This document shows, piece by piece, positions 27,384 to 36,776 of a stretch of 64,000 nucleotides of DNA. The DNA lies in the NCBI RefSeq assembly GCF_001713355.1, contig NZ_CP016448.1, positions 3,596,001-3,660,000 on the forward strand. The letters run 5' to 3'. The stretch is from Methyloversatilis sp. RAC08. GTDB lineage: Bacteria; Pseudomonadota; Gammaproteobacteria; Burkholderiales; Rhodocyclaceae. Numbering within the stretch: the stretch's first letter is position 1; each line of letters starts with the position of its first letter. The notes beneath the pieces are model-generated. The model saw nothing but the letters and a program-made list of their open reading frames with translations, searched no databases and was not told the DNA's origin. Both the position numbers and the translations under genes were made by a program.

Positions 27384-29603
27384 TCAGTACCTCACCGCCA
27401 CCGTCAGCTGAATGGCACGCTCGGTACCCGGCACGGCGAAGCCGCCGTTTTCGTACAGCGCCTCGTAGTAGCGTTTGTTGAACAGGTTGAGCACGTTCAG
27501 ACGAACATCGTAGCGCCGCTGTTCATAGGCCAGCATCAGGTCGGCGCGCACGAAGCTCGGTGCCTGCGCGATGGCGACCGGGGCGGTGCCGCCGGTACCG
27601 TAGGCGAGGCGATTGCCCTTGGCTTCGAGGCCGCCGCCGACGCGCCAGGCCGGCGTGATGCGATAGGTGGTCCACAGATTACCGGTGTAGCGCGGCGTAT
27701 TGCGAGGACGCAGGCCCACGATGTTGGGGTTGTTTGTCGCGAACACCTCGTCGATTTCTGCCCGCATCAGTGCAATACCGCCGAACACATCCCACTGCGG
27801 CGTGATGCGGCCGGCCGCCTCGATTTCGAAACCGTCGGTGTGGCGTTCCTTCGACAGCACGGCGGTGTTCGCCTGTTCGAGATCGGTATTGCGCTCGTTG
27901 AACTTGGTGGCGCGGTACAACGCGGTACGCAGCGACAGCGCGCCGTCGAACAGTTCCCACTTGGTGCCCAGTTCCACCGTGCGGCTGCGCTCGGCGTCGT
28001 AGCGGATGCCGTTGTTCAACTGGTACAGGTCGGCGGTCGGATTGAACGAATCGCTCCACGCGAAGTAGTAGGTCTGCACGTCGCTGGGCTGGAACAGCAG
28101 ACCGCTGCGATAGCTCCACTCGCTGTACTTCAGGTTGAAGGCGGTCGTCGCCAGCGTGGTCGAATTCAGCGTGTGGTAATCGGCATCCATGTGGTCATGG
28201 CGCAGGCCGAGCAGCAGCTTCCAGTGCGGCATGAATTCGATCTGGTCCTGCGCATAGACACCGATCGAATCGCCTTCATAACCCGCAGGGTTGAACCGGA
28301 CGCGGTTGCCGTAGGCGGCCGGGACCGCGACATCCGGATCCGGGTTGCCGACCGTGGTGGTCGGCGCAGTGACGTTGACCGATGTGTAGGACCAGCGATC
28401 GGCCTTTTCGCGCAGCAGTTCGAGACCGAACAGGGCTTCGTGCTTCATGCCGGCGAGCGCGAACTTCGTCGTCAGGTCGCTCTGCAGCGTGTAGGTGCTT
28501 TCTTCACCACCGCGCGCCTGACGGCCGCGCGTGATGACGGTGGCGTCGTTCACCGTTGCCGTGGTCGTGCCGCCCGGCAGACGCGGTGCCACCGCCCACA
28601 GGTCGCGCTTGTAGTCGGCGTAGCGGGCGACGGTGCGCAGTTCGGTGTCGGGCGAGAAGCGATGCGTCCAGATGCCGGTCGTGATGTTGGTGTCGTTCTG
28701 CTCGTAATCGGACGACGTGCCATAGAAGCGGCTGGCCGATACGTCGAGTGGCTTGCGTGTGACCTGGGAGCGCGTGATCGCGCCCGGACGGGCGACGAAG
28801 GGCACACCGTAGTCCGGCACGTTCTTCGTCGTGTAGTACAGATGGCCGATCGAGAATTCGTCGGCGGTGCCGATGCCCCAGCGCAGCGTCGGCGCGATGC
28901 CTTCGCGGTCCGATTCGACACCGTTGCGCGAACTTTCCGCGTCGGTCTTCATCGCGCTGATGCGCAGTGCCATGTTTTCACCGAGCACCTTGTTCACATC
29001 CGCGGTGACGCGACCGTACTCATAGCTGCCGACGGTGGCCGACACTTCGGTGCGATCGACCAGGCCCGGCTGCTTGCTGACCCGGTTGATGACGCCGCCC
29101 GCCTGACCGCGGCCGAACAGCATGGCGGCCGAGCCGCGCAGCACGTCGATCTGCTCGACGTGGAACACCTCGCGGTTGTACTGGGCGACGTCGCGGATGC
29201 CGTCCATATACAGATCGCCGAACGAATAGAACCCGCGCAGCATGATGTTGTCGCCGATGCGGCCGCCTTCGCCGGAATTGAAGGTGAGGCCGGCAACATG
29301 GCGCAGCGCGTTCTTCATCGTGTCGGAGTTGCTGTCCAGCATGAGCTGTTCGGTCACCGTGGTGATCGCCTGCGGAATGTCCTTGGCCAGTTGATTCGTC
29401 CTGGCCGAACGGACGATGCCCGACTGGTAGCCGTTGTTCGGTGAATTCGGGCGCTCGCGCGTGTCGCTCACCTGAACTTCAGGCAGTACGGGGGTCGTGC
29501 CGGAGGGGGCGGTCTGTTGTGCCTGGGCGACATTGCCGGTCGACAGCGCCATCAGCATGGCGGCCGCCAGCGACAGCGGCTGCTGCGGGGGAGTGCGGGT
29601 CAT
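27384..29603 (-). CDS. TonB-dependent catecholate-type siderophore receptor
   Basis: 739 residues. Signal peptide to about residue 28 (AQAQQ), a TonB-box-like segment (PEVQVSDTR), plug domain (about 60-190, with DNIMLRGFYSFGDLYMDGI and RGSAAMLFGRGQAGGVINRV) and a 22-strand-type barrel ending in QLTVAVRY with the final aromatic residue. The plug is closest to the Fiu/FhuE siderophore-receptor class as I know it. The ligand is not assignable. ATG at 29603 chosen; the frame is open further upstream but without a signal peptide. A Fur-box palindrome lies about 110 bases upstream. Powered by the TonB-ExbBD encoded at 42.5-44.6 kb. Confidence 0.87.
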   Translation of the reverse strand: MTRTPPQQPLSLAAAMLMALSTGNVAQAQQTAPSGTTPVLPEVQVSDTRERPNSPNNGYQSGIVRSARTNQLAKDIPQAITTVTEQLMLDSNSDTMKNALRHVAGLTFNSGEGGRIGDNIMLRGFYSFGDLYMDGIRDVAQYNREVFHVEQIDVLRGSAAMLFGRGQAGGVINRVSKQPGLVDRTEVSATVGSYEYGRVTADVNKVLGENMALRISAMKTDAESSRNGVESDREGIAPTLRWGIGTADEFSIGHLYYTTKNVPDYGVPFVARPGAITRSQVTRKPLDVSASRFYGTSSDYEQNDTNITTGIWTHRFSPDTELRTVARYADYKRDLWAVAPRLPGGTTTATVNDATVITRGRQARGGEESTYTLQSDLTTKFALAGMKHEALFGLELLREKADRWSYTSVNVTAPTTTVGNPDPDVAVPAAYGNRVRFNPAGYEGDSIGVYAQDQIEFMPHWKLLLGLRHDHMDADYHTLNSTTLATTAFNLKYSEWSYRSGLLFQPSDVQTYYFAWSDSFNPTADLYQLNNGIRYDAERSRTVELGTKWELFDGALSLRTALYRATKFNERNTDLEQANTAVLSKERHTDGFEIEAAGRITPQWDVFGGIALMRAEIDEVFATNNPNIVGLRPRNTPRYTGNLWTTYRITPAWRVGGGLEAKGNRLAYGTGGTAPVAIAQAPSFVRADLMLAYEQRRYDVRLNVLNLFNKRYYEALYENGGFAVPGTERAIQLTVAVRY

Positions 29604-29704
29604 CTGAGTCAGTCCTGGAGTGAAGTTGTCGGGACTGGCTTGCAGAGAGGCTGGCTGGTCCGCGGTCTGTCTGGTGGGTACACCGGCAGCGACGCGGGGC
29701 GGAC

Positions 29705-29730
29705 TATAATCGAGAATGATTCTTGTTAAA
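29705..29730. promoter_or_regulatory. Fur-box-like palindrome and -10, receptor/feoAB divergent promoter
   Basis: AGAATGATTCT at 29713-29723 is a perfect palindrome around one base and matches the GATAATnATTATC-type core of Fur sites. TATAAT at 29705-29710 lies directly beside it. It sits between the siderophore receptor (leftward) and feoA (rightward), so one Fur site may control both. Confidence 0.65.
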
Positions 29731-29895
29731 ATTAGCGCTGTAATCAATTGATGCGCGAACGCAACAGCGACCGACCTGCGCGGGATGGGCAGCCGCCCTT
29801 CATCTCTTTTGCCCGGATCGCGCCAGAATGGCGGGCTTCGCAGCACACTCCGCAAGTCGCGCCTTGCGTCTGCCACCGGATCACGGACACCTTGA

Positions 29896-30162
29896 ATGAC
29901 CTTGCCTGACACTGAAATGCGGCTCAGCGATGCCGAAACCGGCGCGCCCATGGTGGTAATCGGACTTGACGACCGTGCCGGACTGCCGGACCTGCAGAGG
30001 CGCCTGCGCGAGCTGGGTTTCATGGAGGGCGAACCGGTGTGCGTGCTGCGTCGCGGGCAGCCGGGCGGCGAGCCGCTGGCGGTGCGCATCGGCGCGTCGA
30101 CCTTTGCGCTGCGCCGCATCGAAGCCGCCTGCGTGCGCGTCGCCGCCAGGCTCGTCACATGA
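29896..30162 (+). CDS. feoA: ferrous iron transport protein A
   Basis: 88 residues with an SH3-like FeoA fold: MRLSDAETGAPMVVIGLDD, then LQRRLRELGFMEGEPVCVLR, then a C-terminal strand pair ending in VAARLVT. The pattern L-R-x-LG-x-x-x-G is the FeoA core. Small cytoplasmic partner of FeoB. Its stop overlaps the feoB ATG (ATGA). Confidence 0.9.
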   Translation: MTLPDTEMRLSDAETGAPMVVIGLDDRAGLPDLQRRLRELGFMEGEPVCVLRRGQPGGEPLAVRIGASTFALRRIEAACVRVAARLVT

Positions 30163-32030
30163 CAGCCGCGATTCCCATCGACAGCAGCCGCCTGGCACCG
30201 CCCATGCTGGCGCTGGTGGGGAATCCGAATTGCGGCAAGACGGCGCTGTTCAATCTGCTGACCGGCAGTCACCAGAAGGTGGCCAATTACGCCGGCGTCA
30301 CGGTCGAGCGCAAGGAAGGCTGGCTGCGCACGCCGGCCGGCAGACGCCTGGCTGTGCTCGACCTGCCTGGCACCTATAGCCTGGCGCCGAATTCACCGGA
30401 CGAACAGGTGACCTGCGATGTACTCGCCGGTCGGCTGCCGGGTGAGCGTCGCCCCGATCTGGTACTGGCGGTGGTCGATGCGACCCAGCTGGCGCGCCAG
30501 CTGCGACTGGTGCTGGGCCTGCGACGGCTCGGTCGACCGCTGGTCGTCGTGCTCAACATGACCGACCTCGCACGGGCACGCGGTATCGATGTCGATGTCG
30601 AGGCCTTGTCGCGCGCGCTGGGCGTCCCGGTCGTATCGACCGTCGCGGTGCGCGGCGGCGGCGCCGATGCGCTGTTCAGGTTGCTGGATGCAGCGCTGCC
30701 TTCGGCGGCGCCCGCAGCCTCCGCCGGCAGCGTGGCGGATGACTACCGGCAGGTGAAGGACATCCTGACGACGCTGGGTCTCGATCGCGTGCCGGCGCAC
30801 GCCTTCACCGATCGCGTCGATCGAGTGCTGCTGCATCCATTGGCCGGTCCGCTGCTGCTGTTCGCGCTGCTGTTCCTGATCTTCCAGGCGGTGTTCGCGT
30901 GGGCCGAGGCGCCGATGGGCTGGATCGAAGCGGCGACGGCGCTGCTTGGTGATGCCGTCGCCCATGTGCTGCCGGATGGCCTGCTGCGCAGCCTGCTGGC
31001 AGATGGACTGATCGCAGGACTGGGCGGCGTGCTGGTGTTCCTGCCGCAGATCGTCATCCTGTTCTTCTTCATTCTGGTGCTGGAGGAATCCGGCTACCTG
31101 CCGCGCGCCGCCTTCCTGCTCGATCGGCTGATGGGCGGCGTCGGCCTGTCCGGGCGTGCCTTCATTCCGCTGCTGTCGAGCTTTGCCTGTGCGATCCCCG
31201 GCATCATGGCCACGCGCACCATCCAGAATCCGCGCGACCGCTGGGTGACCATCATGATTGCGCCGCTGATGACCTGCTCCGCCCGGCTGCCGGTGTATGC
31301 GCTGCTGATCGGCGCCTTCATTCCGGCGCGCCGCGTGGCCGGCGGACTGGAACTGCAGGGGCTGGTGCTGTTCGCGCTCTATCTCGCCGGCATCGTGTCG
31401 GCGGTGGCGGTGGCCTGGCTGCTCAAGCGGCTCGGCTCGAAAGACCGGCAGCACACGCTGCTGATGGAGCTGCCGGACTATCACTGGCCGTCGCTGCGCA
31501 ATCTGGCGATCGGACTTTGGCAGCGCGTGCTCATTTTCCTGCAGCGGGTCGGCGGCATCATTCTCGCGCTCACCGTGCTGCTGTGGTTTCTGGCCAGCTT
31601 TCCGGCCGCACCGGCGGACTTCGCAGGCGCGCCGATCGAATACAGCTTCGCCGGCCGGCTCGGTCATTTCCTGCTGCCGCTGTTCGAGCCCATCGGCTTC
31701 AACTGGCAGATCGCGGTGGCGCTGGTACCCGGCATGGCGGCGCGTGAAGTCGCGGTGAGTGCGCTCGGCACGGTGTATGCACTGTCGGCCACGGCAGACG
31801 ATACCGCGCAGGCGCTGGTGCCGCTGATCGTCGCCGGCTGGAGTCTGCCGACCGCGCTGTCGCTGCTCGCCTGGTATGTATTCGCGCCGCAGTGCCTGTC
31901 GACGCTCGCCACGGTGCGGCGCGAAACCGGCGGCTGGAGCGCGCCGCTGCTGATGGCGGGCTATCTGTTCGCGCTGGCGTATGCGGCCTCGTTCGTCACC
32001 TACCGCATCGCGCTGGCCTGCTGCACATGA
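30159..32030 (+). CDS. feoB: ferrous iron transporter B (GTPase-permease)
   Basis: 623 residues. The N-terminal G domain has G1 GNPNCGKT (about residues 21-28), G3 DLPGTYS, and G4 NMTD near 134; the helical region follows. From about 225 there are two GATE-type membrane domains with the conserved cysteine segments FACAIPGIMA and LMTCSARLPVYALL. It imports Fe2+ under low-oxygen conditions. It is somewhat shorter than E. coli FeoB (773), which is common in proteobacteria. Start at 30159 overlaps feoA, and the end overlaps a small Cys-rich gene. Likely under the Fur box at 29713. Confidence 0.95.
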   Translation: MTAAIPIDSSRLAPPMLALVGNPNCGKTALFNLLTGSHQKVANYAGVTVERKEGWLRTPAGRRLAVLDLPGTYSLAPNSPDEQVTCDVLAGRLPGERRPDLVLAVVDATQLARQLRLVLGLRRLGRPLVVVLNMTDLARARGIDVDVEALSRALGVPVVSTVAVRGGGADALFRLLDAALPSAAPAASAGSVADDYRQVKDILTTLGLDRVPAHAFTDRVDRVLLHPLAGPLLLFALLFLIFQAVFAWAEAPMGWIEAATALLGDAVAHVLPDGLLRSLLADGLIAGLGGVLVFLPQIVILFFFILVLEESGYLPRAAFLLDRLMGGVGLSGRAFIPLLSSFACAIPGIMATRTIQNPRDRWVTIMIAPLMTCSARLPVYALLIGAFIPARRVAGGLELQGLVLFALYLAGIVSAVAVAWLLKRLGSKDRQHTLLMELPDYHWPSLRNLAIGLWQRVLIFLQRVGGIILALTVLLWFLASFPAAPADFAGAPIEYSFAGRLGHFLLPLFEPIGFNWQIAVALVPGMAAREVAVSALGTVYALSATADDTAQALVPLIVAGWSLPTALSLLAWYVFAPQCLSTLATVRRETGGWSAPLLMAGYLFALAYAASFVTYRIALACCT

Positions 32031-32224
32031 GCCTTTCCGTGACCGATCTGCTGGCGCTGGTCATCGTCGGTCTGGCGGCGTGGAAGGTGATGCGCGTCGC
32101 CCGGGCGCGGCTGAGTCCGCCTGCCGAGTCGGGTAGCAAGTCGGATGCCGATGCGGGCAGCGATGGAGGCGATGACGGCTGCAATGGTTGCCGTCAGTGC
32201 CCGGGGCGCTCGTCGCGCCGGTGA
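32027..32224 (+). CDS. small FeoB-associated Cys-rich membrane protein
   Basis: 65 residues, ATG overlapping the feoB stop (ATGA). One membrane helix (about 6-25) is followed by an Arg-rich turn and a hydrophilic tail with DGCNGCRQCPG, three cysteines in a C-x2-C-x2-C pattern. It occupies the position of FeoC, but it is not the winged-helix FeoC. It fits the group of short Cys-rich proteins seen after feoB in several bacteria. It may bind iron or act in assembly; inferred. Confidence 0.7.
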   Translation: MSLSVTDLLALVIVGLAAWKVMRVARARLSPPAESGSKSDADAGSDGGDDGCNGCRQCPGRSSRR

Positions 32225-32238
32225 GCGCTGAGCGCGCG

Positions 32239-33027
32239 TCAGGTGGCCGGCTCGGCCATCAGCAGCGGGCGTGAGGTCTGCGGGTCTACCCAGACGCGGC
32301 ACTCCAGTCCGAAGGCGTCCGCCAGCGCGGTCGACTGCAGCACTTCGAACGGCGAGCCGTCGGCCCGGATGCGGCCGTCGGCCAGCAATACCAGACGGTC
32401 GGCGTAACGGGCGGCGAGATTGAGGTCATGCACGATGGCCAGCACGCCGGTCATGCGGCTGTGCGCGCGATCGCGCGCGCAGGCCAGCACGCGGTGCTGC
32501 CAGGCGATGTCCAGGGCGGCGACCGGTTCATCGAGCAGCAGGAAATGTTCGCCGGGCGTGCCGCGCCAGATCTGTGCCAGTGCACGCGCCAGATGCACGC
32601 GCGCCTGCTCGCCGCCGGACAGCGTGCTGCACAGCCGATCGGCCATGGTCTCGCAGCCGGTCAGCGTCATCGCGGCACGCGCGATGGCGCGATCGTCGGC
32701 GCCCGGCCGGCCGCCGTGATGCGGGAAACGGCCGAGCGCGACCACCTGCTGTACCGAGTAGTCGAGATCGCTGCGCTGGTGCTGGGCGTGCACCGCACGC
32801 AGCGTGGCCAGCTCGGCGGCGGGAATGTGGCGCAAAGGGCGCCCGTTGCACGACACGGCATCGCTTGCGGCGTCGATGTCGCCGGACAGCGCACGCAGCA
32901 GCGTGGTCTTGCCAGCGCCATTGGGGCCGATCAGGGCCAGCATTTCGCCGGGTCGCACATCGATCGACACGTCGTCGATCAGCCGGCGCTGACCGGCCAT
33001 GACGGTGAGGTGGCGGGCGCTCAGCAT
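32239..33027 (-). CDS. hmuV: heme ABC transporter ATP-binding protein
   Basis: 262 residues. Walker A GPNGAGKTT (about 34-42), Q-loop region (HAQHQRSDLDY), signature LSGGEQARV, Walker B HFLLLDEPVAALD, switch histidine IVHDLNL. The sequence and its position behind hmuS-hmuT-hmuU mark it as HmuV, which drives heme import into the cytoplasm. Its start is 1 base past the end of hmuU. Convergent with the feo genes. Confidence 0.92.
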   Translation of the reverse strand: MLSARHLTVMAGQRRLIDDVSIDVRPGEMLALIGPNGAGKTTLLRALSGDIDAASDAVSCNGRPLRHIPAAELATLRAVHAQHQRSDLDYSVQQVVALGRFPHHGGRPGADDRAIARAAMTLTGCETMADRLCSTLSGGEQARVHLARALAQIWRGTPGEHFLLLDEPVAALDIAWQHRVLACARDRAHSRMTGVLAIVHDLNLAARYADRLVLLADGRIRADGSPFEVLQSTALADAFGLECRVWVDPQTSRPLLMAEPAT

Positions 33028-33028
33028 G

Positions 33029-34078
33029 TCAGTGTTCCTGCGCGGCGCGCCGGCGCAGCAGCAGCATGAAGAAGGGAGCGCCGAACAGCGCGGTCAGCAC
33101 GCCGATCGGCAGTTCGGCCGGACTGACCCAGGTGCGTGCCGCACTGTCGGCCAGCACGACCAGCAGGGCGCCGGCCAGCGCACTGGCCGGCAGCAGCAGG
33201 TGATGCGATGGCCCGGCGAGGCGGCGCGCCAGATGGGGGGCAATCAGGCCGATGAAACCTATGGTGCCGGTCAGCGCCGTGGTGGCGCCGACCGATAGCG
33301 CGATCAGCACCACGCAGGCGCGGTTCAGCGTACCGACCGCCACGCCCAGGTGTGCCGCCTGCGCTTCGCCCAGCGCCAGTGCATCGAGCGGCCCGGCCTT
33401 GCGCAGCAGCAGCGCGAGGGCCACACCGACCGCAGCGGCGGCGGCGATGACACCCGGCCAGGTGGCGCCAGCCAGGCTGCCCAGCGTCCAGAACGTGAAC
33501 TGCCGGACCTGGGCGTCGCTGCCCATGAACAGCAGCAAGCCGATGCCCGACATCGCGAGCGCATTGATGGCGATGCCGGACAGCAGCATCAGCGTGACCG
33601 AACTTCGGCCATTGCGGCGCGACGCTGCATAGACCAGCGCCGTGGTCAGCGCGGCGCCGGCGAAGGCGGTCAGCGGCAGCAGCGCACTGGCGGCCCAGCC
33701 CCCCGTGCTCATGGCGCGCTCGCCAAGGATGACGACGGCGGCCGCGGCCAGTGCGGCGCCGCTGCTGACGCCGACCAGACCGGGGTCGGCGAGCGGGTTG
33801 CGCATCAGGCCCTGCATGGCGGCACCGGCGATGCCCATGCCGGCGCCGGCGATCACCCCGAGCAGCACGCGCGGCAGACGCAGCGTCCAGATCACCAGAT
33901 CGGCATCCGATCCGACCTGCTGCCCGAGCAGCGCGCTGACGACGGTGGCCGCCGGCAGGTCCACCGCACCGCTGGCCAGCGCATGGACGACGGCGCAGAT
34001 CAGCGCGGCTGCCAGCAGCCACAGCGTCATGCCGGCCGGCGGGCCGATGCGCGGCAATTCGACACTGCGCAGGTTCAT
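33029..34078 (-). CDS. hmuU: heme ABC transporter permease
   Basis: 349 residues, about nine or ten membrane helices, of the FecCD family. Conserved stretches include LRLPRVLLGVIAGAGMGIAG, QGLMRNPLADPGLVGVSSGA and GTIGFIGLIAPHLARRL. The ATG at 34078 overlaps the hmuT stop by four bases. It forms the membrane channel with HmuV. FecCD permeases also serve siderophores and B12; the heme assignment comes from hmuS and hmuT beside it. Confidence 0.92.
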   Translation of the reverse strand: MNLRSVELPRIGPPAGMTLWLLAAALICAVVHALASGAVDLPAATVVSALLGQQVGSDADLVIWTLRLPRVLLGVIAGAGMGIAGAAMQGLMRNPLADPGLVGVSSGAALAAAAVVILGERAMSTGGWAASALLPLTAFAGAALTTALVYAASRRNGRSSVTLMLLSGIAINALAMSGIGLLLFMGSDAQVRQFTFWTLGSLAGATWPGVIAAAAAVGVALALLLRKAGPLDALALGEAQAAHLGVAVGTLNRACVVLIALSVGATTALTGTIGFIGLIAPHLARRLAGPSHHLLLPASALAGALLVVLADSAARTWVSPAELPIGVLTALFGAPFFMLLLRRRAAQEH

Positions 34079-34914
34079 GGCGCGCGCATCCGCTGCGCCA
34101 GATCGAGGACGGCCGCCGGCAGGCGCGGACCGAAGCCAAGCAGACGCAGCGCGTCCAGCGTCACCAGCCGGCCGGCGCGCGCGGCGGGCAGGGCGGCCAG
34201 ACCGGGTCGGGCGAGGAAGGCGGCGCGGCCGCCGGCGGTGGCGATCGCCTCGTCGGTGGTGACGATGATGTCGGGTGCCGACGCCAGGGCGGCTTCCAGC
34301 GTCAGCGGGCGATAGCCGTTGAAGCGGCCCGCCATGACGTTGATGGCGCCTGCATAGTCGATCATGGCTGCAGCTGCGGTGTCGTCGCCGGCGACCATCG
34401 GGCTGGCACCGCCATGATCGAGAATGAACAGCGCACGCGGGCGCCCTGGCAAGGTCGCAACCTGTTGCCGCGCCGTCGCCCAGTCGGCGTCGAAGCGCTC
34501 GGCCAGCGCGCGCCCGGCGTCGTCCAGCGCGAGCGAGGCCGCAATGGCGCGGATGGCGCCACCGACCTGATCGGCACGATGGCCGGCGTCGAGCTGCAGC
34601 ACGCGCACGCCGGCGCCCTGCAACTGGGTCAGCGCAACCGGCGGGCCGGCGTCGGCGGTGGCGATCAGCAGCGTCGGCCGCATCGACAGCACGCCTTCGG
34701 CTGCCAGCGCACGCTGGTAGCCGACCCGCGGCAGCGCCTGCGCTGCCGCAGGCCATGTGCTCGTGGTGTCGGTCGCGACCACGCGGGCGCCGGCGCCGAG
34801 CGCATAGACGATTTCGGTGACCGCGCCGCCGACGGTGACCAGACGCTGTGCGCTGTCGGCCAGCGCCGGGCCGCACAGCGCGGCCAGAACGCTCAGCAGG
34901 GCAAGACGCTTCAT
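34075..34914 (-). CDS. hmuT: periplasmic heme-binding protein
   Basis: 279 residues with a signal peptide (MKRLALLSVLAALCGPALA). The mature protein is the two-lobed periplasmic-binding type (RLVTVGGAVTEIVYALGAG; VGYQRALAAEGVLSMRPTLL). In HmuT/ShuT a tyrosine binds heme; the Tyr in GYQRALAAEG is the natural candidate. It delivers heme to HmuUV. Overlaps hmuS by four bases and hmuU by four bases. Confidence 0.92.
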   Translation of the reverse strand: MKRLALLSVLAALCGPALADSAQRLVTVGGAVTEIVYALGAGARVVATDTTSTWPAAAQALPRVGYQRALAAEGVLSMRPTLLIATADAGPPVALTQLQGAGVRVLQLDAGHRADQVGGAIRAIAASLALDDAGRALAERFDADWATARQQVATLPGRPRALFILDHGGASPMVAGDDTAAAAMIDYAGAINVMAGRFNGYRPLTLEAALASAPDIIVTTDEAIATAGGRAAFLARPGLAALPAARAGRLVTLDALRLLGFGPRLPAAVLDLAQRMRAP

Positions 34915-35975
34915 GCGGCGACGGTGTCGGTTGACTGGCAGACCTGACGCACCAGCGCACGCCAGTCTTCGCGCTCCGGCTTGCCCGGTTTGCGCTCGCC
35001 GAAGAACAGCGCAATCGTTTCGCCGCTGGCGTCGAGCAATTCGACCGAGGTGACGATGCCATCGGAAGTCGGCTTGCGCACCAGCCAGGTTTCGGCCACC
35101 AGATCGTGCCGCAGATGCAGATTGAATCCGGGGTCGAGCACGTTCAGCCAGTTGCCCATGACTTCGATGCGATGCACCGGCCCGGTGTGGATCTGGATCA
35201 TGCCGGGGTTGCCGACGAAGCACATGATGGATACGGACTGCGCAGCCGCCTGTTCCAGCAGCGGGCGCGAAAGCGCGTTGTCCAGCCGTTCGGCATGGCC
35301 GTCCGGCGCCAGCTGCATGGCCTGTCGGCGCGACACCTTGTGACGGCGCAGCAGCGGGAAGAAGTCATGCGTGTCCTGCATGGCCAGCCAGTCGCGACGG
35401 AAGGCGTCGGCGTCGATCGCGGCCAGCGGCGTTTCCGCTTCCGGCTCCGTGCTGCGCAGTTCGACCGGTTCGCCCGGCTGCTGGTGCTCGGCGGTGTAGG
35501 CGGCCACCAGTGCGTGCCAGGCGTCGAGCTTGGTGCCGGCACGCGAGAACACCTTGTGCACGGCGTCGCCGTGGCGGTCGTAGAACTGGAAGCTGAGCGA
35601 CGTGCCGCGCGGCGTTTCGTCGGTCACGGCATAGCCATGCATCCATTGACCGTAGAAGATGCGCAGGTCGATCACGCTGCCCAGCGCAAGTCCCACATGC
35701 GCGTTGCCGGACATCGTTTCGAATTGGCCGGTCTTTTCATGCACCGCGGCTTCGTTGCGGGTCAGCACCATCACTTCGCCCAGTTCCGGCATGCGCTGGA
35801 ACAGGGCCTCGAACGGACCGCGCAGGCGTATGGCATCGCGGCCGACGCCGCAGGCGATGGCTTCTCCTTCGCTGATGCCCAGTGCGGCAGCGGCGTCGCG
35901 GTTGCGCAGGCGCCGTTCGGCTTTCAGCGCGTGGAAGGTGTGGTACAGGCTTTCGGGATCGGCAGTGCGGGTCAT
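34911..35975 (-). CDS. hmuS: hemin-degrading / heme-trafficking factor
   Basis: 354 residues composed of two similar halves, as in HemS/HmuS/ChuS. The first begins near MTRTADPESLYHTFHALKAE and the second near AAIDADAFRRDWLAMQDTHD. Histidines in NEAAVHEKTG and MIQIHTGPVHRIE are possible heme ligands. Cytoplasmic; it takes heme from HmuUV and releases iron. ATG at 35975 with GGAG nine bases upstream. First enzyme gene of the hmu operon, 32 bases after the PEP-CTERM gene. Confidence 0.92.
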   Translation of the reverse strand: MTRTADPESLYHTFHALKAERRLRNRDAAAALGISEGEAIACGVGRDAIRLRGPFEALFQRMPELGEVMVLTRNEAAVHEKTGQFETMSGNAHVGLALGSVIDLRIFYGQWMHGYAVTDETPRGTSLSFQFYDRHGDAVHKVFSRAGTKLDAWHALVAAYTAEHQQPGEPVELRSTEPEAETPLAAIDADAFRRDWLAMQDTHDFFPLLRRHKVSRRQAMQLAPDGHAERLDNALSRPLLEQAAAQSVSIMCFVGNPGMIQIHTGPVHRIEVMGNWLNVLDPGFNLHLRHDLVAETWLVRKPTSDGIVTSVELLDASGETIALFFGERKPGKPEREDWRALVRQVCQSTDTVAA

Positions 35976-36007
35976 GGAAGTCTCCGGCTCGGGGTGGGCA
36001 GGGCGTG

Positions 36008-36655
36008 TCAGGTGCGGCGGCGTGCGATGACGCCGAGCAGGCCGAGGCCGGCCAGCAGCGACAGCCAGGTGGCGGGTTCGGGTACCGGCGCGGCGAGCAC
36101 GGCCAGCTGGTCGAGGCTCAGGTGGGCGGCCGGGCTGGCGAAGGCGAACTGCAGCGCGAGCGGGTCGGTGACCGTCCAGCGCCACCAGGCTTCCTCTTCA
36201 CTGCCACCGAAGCCGCCCAGCGCGGCGGTGAATGACACGACCTTGCTGGCGGCGACGCCGTTGAGCGTTGCGATGTCATTGGCCGCCGTGCCCTGGGTGG
36301 CGATGCGCAGCCAGACGTCGTAGGTGCCTGCGGCAGGTGCGGCGAGATCGACGATGAAGTTCGCAGCGCCGCCACTGCTGTACAGGTTCCCGCTGCCGGT
36401 CAGGAAGGATCCAGCAGCCGGATTGGTCTGACTCAGCGAGCCGCTGCCGGCGATGTCCGGTGTGGCATCGAGGCTGGTGCTGTCGAACACATTCCATTCG
36501 GCATACACGGATGCGCTGGTCCACGGCGTGGCGGACGTGGCGCCGTTGCCGTCAAAACCGGCGAGCGGGGTGTCCCACACCGCACTGGCGGCGAAAACGG
36601 AAGAAGAAGACAGAACGCACAGCGCGCCGGTCGAGCACAGACGACGGAAAGACAT
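36008..36655 (-). CDS. PEP-CTERM protein inside the heme operon
   Basis: 215 residues. Signal peptide to about residue 23, a beta-rich mature domain (about 25-190: SASVYAEWNVFD, GTYDVWLRIATQ, WWRWTVTDP) and a complete C-terminal sorting signal VPEPATW, then LSLLAGLGLLGVIA, then RRRT. Beta strands of the GTYDVWLR kind are typical of carbohydrate-binding-like jelly rolls. It lies between the small leader gene and hmuS on the same strand, under one Fur box. A surface role in heme capture is plausible but unproven. The segment before the signal (LSLDQLAVLAAP) resembles that of the PEP-CTERM protein at 40338-41093. Confidence 0.82.
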   Translation of the reverse strand: MSFRRLCSTGALCVLSSSSVFAASAVWDTPLAGFDGNGATSATPWTSASVYAEWNVFDSTSLDATPDIAGSGSLSQTNPAAGSFLTGSGNLYSSGGAANFIVDLAAPAAGTYDVWLRIATQGTAANDIATLNGVAASKVVSFTAALGGFGGSEEEAWWRWTVTDPLALQFAFASPAAHLSLDQLAVLAAPVPEPATWLSLLAGLGLLGVIARRRT

Positions 36656-36776
36656 GATGGGCCTCGTTCAGAGCCATGCATCCCTTCCCCGCGAAGGCGA
36701 CTGCTCAGATGTTGTTTCTGATGATGTAAGTCCGCGGCCCCGCGCCGCCGGAAGGTGCTGCAAAAACGGTTCCGGT

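Noticed and set aside
26238-29444. 1068-codon open frame on the + strand
   Set aside because: It covers the YdjM-like gene in the wrong frame, then the antisense of the TonB receptor. No recognisable domain.
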